Positions 22,601-34,500 of a stretch of 64,000 bases of DNA are shown in pieces. Made by a program: the position numbers and the translations under genes. Source of the stretch: Micractinium sp. NFX-FRZ (lineage: Eukaryota; Chlorophyta; Trebouxiophyceae; Chlorellales; Chlorellaceae); assembly GCA_029339195.1 (NCBI GenBank), contig JAPTJF010000164.1, positions 1-64,000 of the forward strand, written 5' to 3'. The notes beneath the pieces were generated by a model that worked only from the letters and a program-made list of their open reading frames with translations, did not search any database and had not been told where the DNA came from. How positions within the stretch are numbered: position 1 is the first letter of the stretch; each line of letters starts with the position of its first letter.

Positions 22601-25443
22601 GCTCGAGCCAGTGTGCCATGCATCTGCTGCCGGCTGCATAGCTTGCACGCCACCGTCGGGGGCGCCCATCATCTGCCAAGCGGGAAGGAAAGCGGGCAGG
22701 CAGGCGAACCAGCATGAGAAAGGCGATTCAGTGCAGTGTAACCAGGCTGGCAGGCAAGGCAGCGCTCCAGGGCATGCGCAGCAGGCGGTGCAGCAGGCAG
22801 GGTGCAGGCCACAAGCATTCCCGAAACCTATCTAAATACCAACCCTCCCATCGTGCTTGTGCAGATGCAAATCACGCAGTGGTCTGTAGCCTACCAATGA
22901 ATGCAACACACACCTGGACCATGAGCGAGTCCAGCTCAGCATCGGCATGCTGAGGTGGCGCTGCCCCTGCTGTGGTCTGCGCCTGCGGGGGCCCCCAGGG
23001 GTCCAGAGATGCACCCTGCTGCACCGACTGGGGCGCAAACAGGTACTGCTGCTGCTGCTGCTGCTGCTGCTGGGAGTGGTACTGGTGCTGGTTGGGCAGC
23101 AGTGCAGCCGGATCCCGTGCGAAACCCGCCAGCTTGGCTGCCGCTGCCGCCGCTGCCACAGTGTCTGGGTCGAGCGCCGGCGCCAGCATGCCGCTGCCAA
23201 AGCCGCTCAGGCCCAGCAGAGGCTGCTCTGCCATCTGCTGGTGGTGCTGCTGCATCATTGCTGCTGCTGACAGGTCTGGGCCAAGGTACTGCTGCTGCTG
23301 GTGAAGCTGCTGCTGCAGCAGCGGCTGCTGCGGCGACTGCGGCTGCGCGGGCGACACGGCGAACAACGAGCTGCCCGCCAGCTGCAAGGCACTGCTGGCG
23401 AGGCCGCCGCTGCCACCTGGTGCCACGGGCAGCGGCGCCTCCAACCCCCGCCCGCCCATGTGCTGCGTGAGCGGCCCCAAGCCGCCCAATTGCTCCTGCT
23501 GCTGCTGCTGCTGCTGCTCTGCCTGCTGCAAGAGCGGCGCAGGCGGCGGCAGCGGCTGCAGCGCCCCCAGCCCCAGGCCGCAGAGCCCCTGCTGTGCATG
23601 CTGTGGTGGCACGCGTGGCGGGCTGCCAGAGGGCGCGCTGCTGCCGTCCCCAATGCCCAGCCAAGACAGATACATGTCGGTTTCCTCCTCTGCTGGGGCT
23701 GAGGCTGCTGCCGCTGCCGGTGCCGCCGGCGTGGGTGACAACGAACGAGGCAGTGGGACACCTGGCGGGTGCCAAAGCCCGGGCGGTGCAGCTGCCGTTG
23801 GCTCTGGAGAAAACGTGTCTGCTGGCCACGCTGCAGGCAGCTGCGGCAGTGCCGCCTGCTGACCGTGCCCCTGCTGCTGCGGTTGCCCCTGCTGCTGGCT
23901 GTGCTGCTGCTGCTGTTGCTGCCCTTGCTGCTGGCTGTGCTGCTGCTGCTGCTGCCCCTGCCGCCGCTGTGCCCGCTGCCCCGGGATGCTGCCGGGTGCA
24001 AAGGGCTTGGCGTCCACGCTCAAGCGGCGCTGCGGGCCTGCCACGATTTCATCTGGAAGGGAGAGCAGCTGCTCCTGATACTCGTGCGCTGCAAAGCCAC
24101 GCCCCTGCGCCTGTTGCTGCTCCTGGTGCTGCCAGGCCAGCTGCGCAGCACTGCCGCCCTCCACCCGCTGCCCTGCGCTTCCCGCTTGCCGCCGCTGTGC
24201 CTGCTGCGCCTGCTGTGCTCGCTGCTCCTTGGCCTGCGGCTGCGCGTGCTGGGCCGGCGGCGGGGTGGGCGGCTGCTGCAGGGCGGCCGTTTCGCGCGGC
24301 CCCCGATCGCTGCCCGCCTGGCTGCGCGGCACCGCCACATGCAACACCGTTGGGTGCGGCGCCTGCTGCGGTGCCTGCTGCGGTGCCTGCTGCGACTGCA
24401 GCGGCAGTGGCTGCTGGCGCTGCTGACGCACCGGGCCTTTCTTGCCCACGGCCTGCCAGCCCTCCTCCCCCTCCACCTCTGCCTCCTCCCCTGCCGCAGC
24501 AGCCGCTTGGCTGGCATCCTGGGCCGCCCCATTGGCCTCGGCGCCGCCCTTCCCTTTCTTCTTGTTCTTTCCACCCCGACTAGACTTCTTCTTGCCCGTC
24601 TGCTGCTGGCCCGGCTCTCCCGCTCCCGCTGCTGCTCCCCCAGAGAGGGAAGCCACGGCAGCGGAGGCGGACGCCGCTGCCGCCTCGTCCTGCCGCCGCC
24701 GCCGCTCGTCCTCCTGCCGCCGCCGCTCGTCCTGCTGCCGCCGCCGCTCCTCCTCCCGCTCCTCCTCCTCAAACTGCTGCAGCAGCAGGCGATAGCCCGG
24801 CGGCAGGGCAGCGCCCTTCTCCGCCGCAGCCGCAGCCTCTGCCGCCGACTGCGGAAGCGCTTCCCAGCTGTCGGAAGCGCCGTCGCCAGCGCCGGCCTCC
24901 CCAGCCGCAGAGCTGGGCGCTGCTCCTGCCGTAGTGCCGCTGGCAGCTGCACCCTCCCCTTCGCTGTCTTCGCCTTCCGCGTCGCCTCTGGCTGAGGCAC
25001 AGGCGGAAGCCGAGGGCGAGGCACTGCCTGGCCGGTCGCCAGCGATGCTGCCGCCGCCCTTCTTCTGGGCCTGGAAGGGGGTAGGCAGGGAGGGAGGGGA
25101 GGCCGGGGGGCCGGGCCGGCAGGGAGGCAGCTGAGCACAGGAAGGGCTTTATGGCAAAGGGCTCGGACAGGCAGCCTGCGCACACAGCCATATGACAGCC
25201 CACTGGCAGTACCGGGAGGTGTCAGGTCCTGCCCACGCAAGTGCTGATCTACACCCATTCAAATCGGGTAACCCAGTCACACACATAAACACACTCTAAC
25301 ACTGTGTAAGCAGACGCTTAAGCCCCCTGCACCTTCTTTTTGGCCACCTTGGCCGCTTTTTTGGCCTCCCTCTGCGCCGCCGCCTCCTCCTCAGCCAGCA
25401 GCTCCGCCATTAACGCGTCGCTGCTGTGCTCTGCAGGGAGTGA

Positions 25444-25507
<64 letters not shown>

Positions 25508-28500
25508 GGGCGGAAAGCACGGCTCAGGCAAGGGACGGCAGGAGGCAGGACAAGACAAGGGCAGGGCGGGGCAACAACGGCTGCGCTGCAGGCCTGCATT
25601 GGCAGAGGGCACGACCATGGGCAAGCAACGGCGGGCAGGGGGCATCACTTTGTGCATTTCGCACGGCGCACCTGCCATGCGGCGCCACTCCTGCTGCCAC
25701 TGCAGCGGCAGCACCTCCCGCAGCGCCAGCCCCATTAGCTCGCTCACGGGGTGCACGCAGCAGCGGGCGTGTAGCTCGCTGCGGGCGGCGCAAGCAGGGG
25801 GGCGGGAGGGGAGGATGTGGCATGGGATGAAACTGGGAGGGTTGGGACTGCCCTGGGTTGCGACGTGGCCAGCTAGCTTGCAACACGCGTTGCAAAGAAT
25901 GGGCGCTGCCCTGGCCTGGCGACCGTGCTCAAGGGACCAAGCACATGGTACATATGTGCACCCACCTGAGCAGCAGCTGCGTGCGAATGTGGCAGCAGTC
26001 GATCAGGCCTTCCAGCTGCTGCACCATGCCCGCTGCATCCTCCTGCAGGGGTGGGGCGCGCAGAGGAGGCAGGGCGGGGTGTGGTTGGCGTGAGCCAAGG
26101 AGGTCGCTTTATCACCACCCGTTGGGCGGGCGCAAGTGGTCGCTGGAAGTTTGGTTGGCGAGGCATCAAAAGGCGGTGCGAGTCGGGCCCATCAGGCCCT
26201 CAAATTGAGCAGGCGCATGGTGCAGGTGCAGGTGTGGGTGGGCCGGGCTCACAGTCCATTGCACCAGGGCCCTCTTCTCAGGCGGGTGAGCAGGGGACCC
26301 ACCGCCTCGGTCAATTCATCACTCGAGTACTCAGTCACCCACTGCATTCAGTCGATCCATAATTTAAACGCAGCAACCAACCCAACCCAACTCACCACAG
26401 AGGCACACACTTGTGCAGCCAGGCGCAGCAGGCCGAGCCGTGCTTGCTCCGCCAGCTCAGCAGACGGGGCGCCGCCCCCGGACTGCAGCAGGGGGGCCAA
26501 GCGCGCAGTAAAGCAAAATGATTGGGCGTGTGCCGGCGGCAAGGGCCAACCAACTCGTCAGCCAGTGTGCTACCAGCGCTAGCTGTGCCTCCTGCCTGCC
26601 TTCCTGCCTGATCCCTGGCAGATGCTCTCGCACCCCGCCCACCATCTGCCGCTGCAGGCGTTGCTCCCGGCAGCAACCCGCACCACCTGACCCCACCGAC
26701 ACCGCCTCCGCTGGTACTCGCTGCAACTGCTGCTGGTACTCCAGCGCTGCATGGTCTGGATACCACACTCCACACCCAGCCGACATCAGCCGCCCCTTGC
26801 ATTCACTCGAAGGGTTGCTTGGCTACTGCAGAACTCCGCCATGAACGACACACAGAGAGCACCATCTCCCATCTCTCTCTCATCCTGCTCCTGCAGGCGC
26901 TACCCTCTTCTTGCACAACGCAGCCGACGCCTGAACCGACCTCCCACACCACCTGCTGCTGCTGCTGCTGCTGCTGCACGCACTCCCACACGGCGGTCCT
27001 CTGCCTCCCACAACTGCGTCTGGCTGCTGCGGGGGCCCGCCCTTCCGCCAATTAAACACACAAAGGCCCCTACCCCCAGGCCACCCACCTTGTGCTGTTG
27101 CAGGTACTCGTGAACAGGCTGCAGCGGCGCCCGCAGCTGGTCCGCCATGAACCGCCCGCCCGCCTCCTCTGCAGCAGCACAGGACAGGTGGCAGGGACGG
27201 GAGCAAACAGGTCGGCACATGTGGCTTCTATCTTCATCATAATGCACGCTTGCTGTTGTCCGTGGAGCGCTGATGCCCCGCAGCAACATGCACAGCAACA
27301 TGCACACCGGCCACCCACCCATCCAACAGAGCCTGGGCCGTCGAGCAGCATGCACGCCCACCCCTCAAATGCAGCCTGGGCGCGTGCCGAGCAGCAGCCG
27401 CCTGCCGCGGATGCAAGGCTTGAATGCCTGCACCGGGCCTCTCCCTCCTTCAGCAAACACGCACCTGCCAGGCGTGCCGTGTCCCGCAGCTTCCTCTCCA
27501 GGTCCCCCAACATGTCCAGCTGGATGGTGCGGTACGTGCGCAGCTGCAGGCGGTACAGCACAAAGAGGAGAAACAAAGCGGACGCGGGCCGTCAGCAACC
27601 TGGATGGTGCGGTACGTGCGCAGCTGCAGGAGGCACACAGAGGGGCATAAAAAGAACATACAGGGCCCTCGGTCGATTAGAGGTTGCCGTGCGGGGCCAT
27701 CCATATGCGTGGTGCGGAACATGCACAAGGGACCGCCACGTTTTCTGTCTCACTCACTTTTTCTTCCCCGCCAAGTGCTTTGGCCCGTTGCGGCCCGGGT
27801 GCAGTGGGAAGCCCCAGCCTCCTCGAGTAGCACGCCACACCGCCAACCCCTGATGCCATCGCACCCGCCCCACCTGCTCTCGCGCGTCCCGCACAGTTGG
27901 CTCCGCCTTGCTCCCCGCCCTCCCAAGGTCGCGCCCCAACTGGCCGTCGCACTCCTCCGCCTGCCCAGCTGCCGACGTGTAGCACACGTGCTCTAGGGTG
28001 GCCCACACATGCCTGCACACAAGAGTACATAGGTAACGTTAAGTAGGGGCAGGGGAGGAGAAATCAAGTAGGGGCAGGCGGCCGGAGCAGGACAGTACGA
28101 GTGCCGGCAGGGCGGGCGGGTGCGGGATGACGAAAAGGGCAGGAGAAGCGTGGCGCGGCCCACACTGCTTGCTGCCCCACTCTCACACACTACACGTGGA
28201 GTGCAAGGACTCCAACACACATGCTCCCTGTTCCCCCTCCACACACTGGCTGCCCGCCTGCCCCACCCTGCTAGCGCCAGCGCCTGCAGCTGGGGCTGCA
28301 GTGCCTCCTGCACTTCCCCCAGCAGCTCCTCAATCTCGGCGGCAGGCCGGCTGGCGATGCTGCCGCCCTGCGGGGCGCAAGGCAGGGGGTGCGGGCAGGC
28401 AGGAGGGTTGGCAGGTGTGTGTGGAAGGGGTTGGTGGACGTCTAGAAGAGGCAGGTGCCAACACTGCCCTCGCCCCATTCCTGAAAACACCTCAGAAGAC

Positions 28501-31500
28501 CGTCCCCCGTTGCACAGCATTGCACCTGCATGCCACCCGCCCCCCCGTGCCCGCTCACCTCCTTCCGCGCTGCCGCCATGTCAGCGTTGAAGCGCTCCAG
28601 CCCCTTGGCCGCCGCCAGGCTGGCGTAGCTGCACGCCTCCAGCCAGTCGCTCAAGTCCAGCAGCGCCGAGGTCTGGGTAAACGGGAGGGAAGGGAGGGGA
28701 CGCGGGGGGAGTGAGTAATGCATGTGGAAGGGGTCGGGTAGTGGCATGGTAGACCTCCAGCCACGTTAGGCCTCTAATCCAGCAGCGCCGGGGTCTGTTC
28801 AAGTGGGAGTGCAGGGCAGGGGAGGGAAGGGGAGGGAAGGCAGCGTGGGGGAGTGAGAACATCCACGGAAGCGGTCGTGTTGCTGCGCCTCTCCGGCCAG
28901 AGTTTCAGGCCCAGCGGCGCTGAGGCCGCTCAATTGGGAGCAGAGTGGTTGAGCACGGTCCAGCAACTCAATGGCGACTTGACAGCTTGAGACAGTGCCC
29001 ACCAAGCAGCGCCCGGGGCTCTGGAGGCAGGCAGGTTCAGGCACAAGGCAGGTGCTGCCTGCACTGCCGCCTATAGGAACGCCGTTTTGCTGCCTGCCTG
29101 CCACCTCAGCCTGCCACCTCAGCCCAAGCTGTGCCACCCCCTAGGGGGGTCCGTCCTCACCAGGAATGTCTGCTGCTGCAGAGCCCCCAGCACCTCAGTC
29201 CACGGCTCGCCGCCCTGCCGCCCCTGCCGCCGCTGTGCCGCAGCGCCTTTGTCCCCACCGGCGCTGGAGGCCGCACTCGTGCTGCCTGTGGTGGCATACA
29301 GGGCCAGACGCAGCGCACCCTGCTGCAGCAGCGCGGCACCGCTGTCGGTACTACCATTGCCGGCGCTGCCGCCGCGCTGCGCCAGCTGCCCATCTGCGCT
29401 GCCGCCCTCGCTGCCGCAGTCGCCGGCCTCGCTGCTGCTGCTGTCGCCGGGCTGGAGCATGGCGGGAGGCACGCCAAGCAGGTCGGCCAGGCCGCGCTCG
29501 GTGAGCTGGATCTCACAGCCCGCCAGCTCAGCTGCCAGGTCATGCCCCCCGCACAGGTCCTGCAACAAGGCATCAGCATGGGGCAGCGGTGTGTGTGAGA
29601 AGGTGCATGCACGCGCAACTCGGTTTAATTGCTTCCTTCGCGCGTAGGTGCAGCGCACGGGAGAGGCATCGGCGCTCGTTTGAAAACGTTGCCGGCCCAA
29701 CCACGGTCCCCCAAACCTGCCTCCGACAGCACAGGGGTACACCATAATGACCACCCACCCACAGAGGCGGGGCAGCTGCAGGGATTTTGTTCCTGGCAGC
29801 TAGACAATGTTGCCACAAACTAGTGGGCCCAGAGCCACGAGCGGCAGCGTATGCAACCAGGCCCAAGAAGAAGCTCCTCCCCCATCCCATCATCCCAGTG
29901 CATCCCCTCAGCTGCCTGGCCTGGCTGCCCTGGCAACAGGAACAGGAGGGCACCCACCCGGAAGGCGTCTGGGTCCAGGTCGGACAGCTGCAGGAAGCTC
30001 CTGCCCACCAGCTGGTACACAAATGCCGCCAGCTGGGCCAGGGCCACCAGCGGCAGCGCGCCCACGCACGCCAGGCAGGCGGGCAGGGCTGCAGGGTGGG
30101 GGGCGCAGGGGCGGGGGCGAGGGGAGGGGGAGGGGCGGTGTTGGGTGTGGTCGAGGTGGCAGCCTTGTTTAAACGGGGTGTGCGGGATTTGGTTTGGGCA
30201 GAATATTGTAAGGGAGGGTTGAGGCAGCCAGGGGTGAGGGGGAAGGCACGCGACCACCTGCTCCTGACACTCATTGCTCAAACCCTTAGTGCCACCTGCC
30301 GCATCCCCCACTTGTGACGCCCTTCCTTCCTTCCTGCACCGCACTGCACACTCACGCCCCGCGCTCACACTCGGCGTCCGAGGGCAGGGTGGCTGCGTCA
30401 GCGTCCTCCAGCGCCATGCGCACAAAGTCGCAGATGACTCGGGAGGCCAGGGAGGTGAGGCGGTGCCGGCGCAGCAGCTGCCCCACGCCCGCCAGCACCT
30501 GGGCAGCCAGCTCTTTGCGCTCCTGCAGGGCGGGGTGAAAGCAGCCGGGGAGGATGAAAGGAAGAAAACGACACGTGGGCCTACTAGGTGTGTGTGACTG
30601 GGTCGACGTGCAAAGCCGGGGCACACGCAACAAGCGGCTTTCCGGGTGGCGCGGGCAAATGCAAGGCCCGGAGCGCAGGGGGGCAGGTACAGCCAGGAGA
30701 GCAAGAGCAGGGGGCACACGAGCCAATGCAACATGCCAGGGCAGAGTAGCAACAAGGGGCACTGTGCGGCTAAGGTAGAAAATAGCACCGTGGCCCGCCC
30801 CGGGCAGGGCAGCGTGCCGCCGACACCCTGTGCCACAGCTGTCACACAGTAGCCTGGGCAGGCGTGGGCAGGGCAGGCGAATGCAGCACCATGGCCCCGG
30901 GCAGGCGACGGCAGGCGGGTTGCACCCACAGCGTTCAGTTGGTCCATCTTGAAGCGCAGCTCCGGAGGCTGCCGCGCCAGCACCGCCGCCAGCAGCGCCG
31001 CCGCCGCCAGCTGCACCAGCGGCGGCTGCCCCGTGCCCACGTCGCCGTGCGCCGGCGCCGCCGCACTGGACGCCCCCTCGTCCGAAGGCCCCAGGCCGGC
31101 GCCGCCGCTGGTTGCGGTGGCGGCGATGATGTCGGCGGCAGCGGAGCGCAGGTGGCTCACCACCCCCTCATCCATCTGCACTCGGGCGGGCACGAGGGCA
31201 GACAGGATCAGGAGGAGAGCAGCAGGCAGCAGGGCAGCAGGCAGGAGGAGGAGAGCAGGAGGAGGAGGGCAGCAAGCAGCGGGCGGCACGGCAGCAGGCA
31301 TCAACAAGGGGGCAGGACAGGAGGGAGGCGGGACACGCGAGGTGATTGGCTAGAGTGGGCAGGCGCCTCCAGCGAGGCTGGACAGCAATGTGCAAGGGTG
31401 GTGTAGAACAGATGCGGTTGGCACGGAACTCAAGGGACAGACACCCTTAAGCAGGAAGCTATAAGGAAACAAAAGAGAGGGGCGGCCCACCTCCAGCAGG

Positions 31501-34500
31501 AAGAGCATGCCCCCGGCAGAAGAGCACACATTGGCAGGAAACGGCCCAGCAAAGGCACAGGAAGGACCATGTACAAGCACTCGAAAGTTGAAGCAGCCCA
31601 CCTCCAGCAGGAAGAGCATGCCCCCGGGCGGCCCCAGCAGCGGCTCCTGCAGCTGCGCGTCAATCGCGTCCTCGGCGCCCCCTCCGGAGCCGCCCTGCAA
31701 ACAAGGGGGGGCAGGCTGGGGGCCCAGGTAGTAAGCCGGGCATGCGCACATGGGACGCAGGCTGTGCTGCTTTGTGGGTTTGTAAATGCTGCAAGTTGTG
31801 TGGACGGCTGCAGAGCTTCACCAGGCCCCCGCCAACGCACCGCGCGCCGGGCCTGCAGTGCCCGCAGCATCGTCACGCCCAGCAGCATGCGGGACAGGGC
31901 GCTCTCTGCCAGCAGCTCCCCGGGGTGGGCCTTCTGCAGGCAGGGGAAGGCAGGTGGGAGAGGAGGAGGCACGGTGGGAGAGCGGGGGGCACTGTGGGTG
32001 TAAGTGTGCGGGTGTATGGTACTGGGCGCGCTCTGCCACCGGCTGCCTGCCTGCCTAGGCTGGCAGCAACAGGTGGGAGGGAGCAGGCGGGAGGCACCGC
32101 CTGCCTGCTTGCCAAGGCGGGCAGCAACGGGTGGGAGGGAGCAGGCGGGAGGCACCGGCTGCCTGTCTGCCAAGGCTTGCAGCAACGGGTGGGAGGGAGC
32201 AGGCAAGCGGCCGGCCGGGTGCACACCTTGCCGTGGGCGGCCACAAAGCGGGGCAGGCTGGCGTCGGTGCAGTGCGGGAAGAGGCGGGAGGTGGGGATCA
32301 CGCTCTCTGCACCAAGCAGCGTGGGCGAGGGGAGGCACTTCAGACGCTGGGACGCTTTCTCTATTTGGCCCTGTGGCGTGTGCGGGTCGGGTCGGGCCCC
32401 TCAAACCTTACCCTTCCACGATTGAAAACCCGCAGACAGGTGAAGGCTGCGCGGTCTGGTCACAAAACGAAGGGGAGGGGCGCAGGCAGGGCAGCGGCAC
32501 GACGCACACAGAGGCAGGGCAGAAGCAGTGAGCGGAGGGTGGCAGGCAACGAGGGGGTAAGATGCTCAGGCAGGTAGCTCTGCTTAGCGCACCTGCCACG
32601 GGCATCCACAGCTCAGAGCACTTGAGAGCATAGTAGTCCAGCGGGGTGAAGTGGCGCCGCAGCTGCAGGCAGCACAACACACAACATGACAGTACATGAG
32701 ACAGCACCCTTCAACCGGTGTGGGGCAGGAGTTGAGACTGTAGCAGAGCCGACAGGGGGGGTGCAGTAGGGGGCAGGGGTGACTGGCGACAGAAGAGCTC
32801 AGGGTGCCGCACGTGTGCTTCAAGGGCAGTGGTAAGCTGGCGGGCGGGGCAAGGCAGGGCAGGCGGGCAGGCAGGCGGGCGGGCAGGCGGTCTCACATGC
32901 TTGTCGTCGGCAGTGACGAACACAACAGTGCCGGCGCTGCAGGTGGGGTGTGCAATGCAAGGGGAGGGAGGGTAAGCGTGTGACAGGAGCCAAGGCAGGG
33001 AGGAAAACTGCGAGGCTGGCGCTGCATACGGCTGGGCAAAGCACGGCTAGCCCCACCACCAGCACCCAAGTCGTTGCTTTTCTGCTGCTGCTGGAACCAC
33101 ATGTCCACCTCAAGCCACTGAGATGCCAGGGAACGCAGTACCATTTCACCAGATGCTAGGGAAAGCGGTACCATTTCACGCACGCACCGCAAGTCCTGCT
33201 TGCTGCCCGGGGGCCCCGCTGTCAACTGGTCTGGCTCGTCTGCCGCTTTGAGGGAGGGGGCGCAGGAGCGGACGGCCTGCAGCAGGGCAGCGGCGCTGGG
33301 CATGCCGCCCTGTAGCGCCAGCTTCACGACTGCAGGGGGCGGGAGGCGGGGAGAGCAAGCAGCGGAAGATGTGGTCACGCTGGTGTCAGAGCACTCAAAT
33401 AACTGTATGTCTGCTGTGGACATATACACTTATAGGGTTTTCCCTCTCCATGCACTCTCAAGCAGCACTCTCAAGGTTTCGCAAGGCAGCAATGCCACTT
33501 GGCGCCCTGCCACACCACACAACGCCATGCTCCCCAATGGGTGCCCGCCGCTCACAGGCAACGTCGGGCGCAAGGCCATCCTCCGGCTTCAGCGAATCCG
33601 GATGAGGCAGCGTGCTCACACGCTCCACAATCTTAGCGCCCCGCAGCACCTGAAAGCCGGGAAAGGGAAGAACCAGCCCGAGAAAGTGTGGGGTGGGGGA
33701 GGAGGAGGAGGCGAGGCAGGGGTGCTCCAGCATGCTCAATGCATGGGCTCTGAAGCCCATGCAAGCAAGGCACTGCGAGAGAACACAGGCAGCTGCTGTA
33801 TGCTGCTGCTGCTGCTGCTTCTGCTGCTTCTGCTGCTGCGGCTCTTCAGATGCGGACTTGCTGCTGCGGCCTGACCAAAGCCAGGTGCCACAGGTGGCGC
33901 CACCAAGGAACACAGCAAGTAATGAGACAGACACAGCAAGAGAAGCCCCCTCACCTGCAGGCGTGGCTGCGTGCGCGGCATCTCGCCCACCGCCCGCCTC
34001 AGCCCGGGGAGGGAGTCGAGCAGCGACTCCACCTGTAAGCAGGAGAGCAGGCAGGGGCGGGGTAGGCACGCACAGCAGCCGCAGGGAGACGAGCAGGCAC
34101 GGGCGGCAACTTTTCAGGCGCTGCAGCCAGCACCAGCAGGCACGGGCCGGTGGCGGCACGGAGGGGCAGCGGGCAGGAGGCCTCGAGCAGCAGGCCAGGC
34201 AGGCGTCCGAGCAGATTGCCGCAAACCAAATGAGAGCGAGCAGGGCGCCAGCAAGGCGGGCGCACCACTGGTTCAGCCGCTGCCACCGCCGTCTCGGCCT
34301 GCCCCAGGTACTGAGCATCCAAGTAGCCTGTGAGAGCATCGCGTGTGGGAGCCTCAAACTGCACCTCCTGCTGCCGCCCGCCCTGCTGCTGCCCCTTGCT
34401 GCCTGCACGGGCTGAGCTGGCTGTGCTCGCTGCTGCTGAGGGCCCGCCGGTTGTGCTGCCGCTGCTGCCGCCGCGGGGCACCTCGGGCGGGGGGAAGCGG

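Larger units (their letters stand above)
25333..31175 (-). other. Gene 2 exons 18-30, helical middle and charged coiled-coil region
   Basis: Exons: 31175-30930, 30522-30369, 30088-29958, 29559-29161, 28672-28559, 28367-28267, 28012-27874, 27543-27465, 27168-27089, 26482-26396, 26042-25966, 25778-25672, 25430-25333. Exon 20 (LPLVALAQLAAFVYQ) matches the same place in genes 1 and 3. Exon 19 was ended at GAGT before GTGAGC because only that donor keeps the frame into exon 20. Exon 30 ends in a Lys-rich helix (KKAAKVAKKK) after MAELLAEEEA, typical of plant members just before the variable linker. Confidence 0.75.

Noticed and set aside
23594..24995. Long plus-strand frames opposite gene 2 exon 31
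   Set aside because: Antisense of poly-Gln/Ala coding sequence; Leu/Ala/Arg repeats only. The minus-strand frame connects in phase to the catalytic exons.
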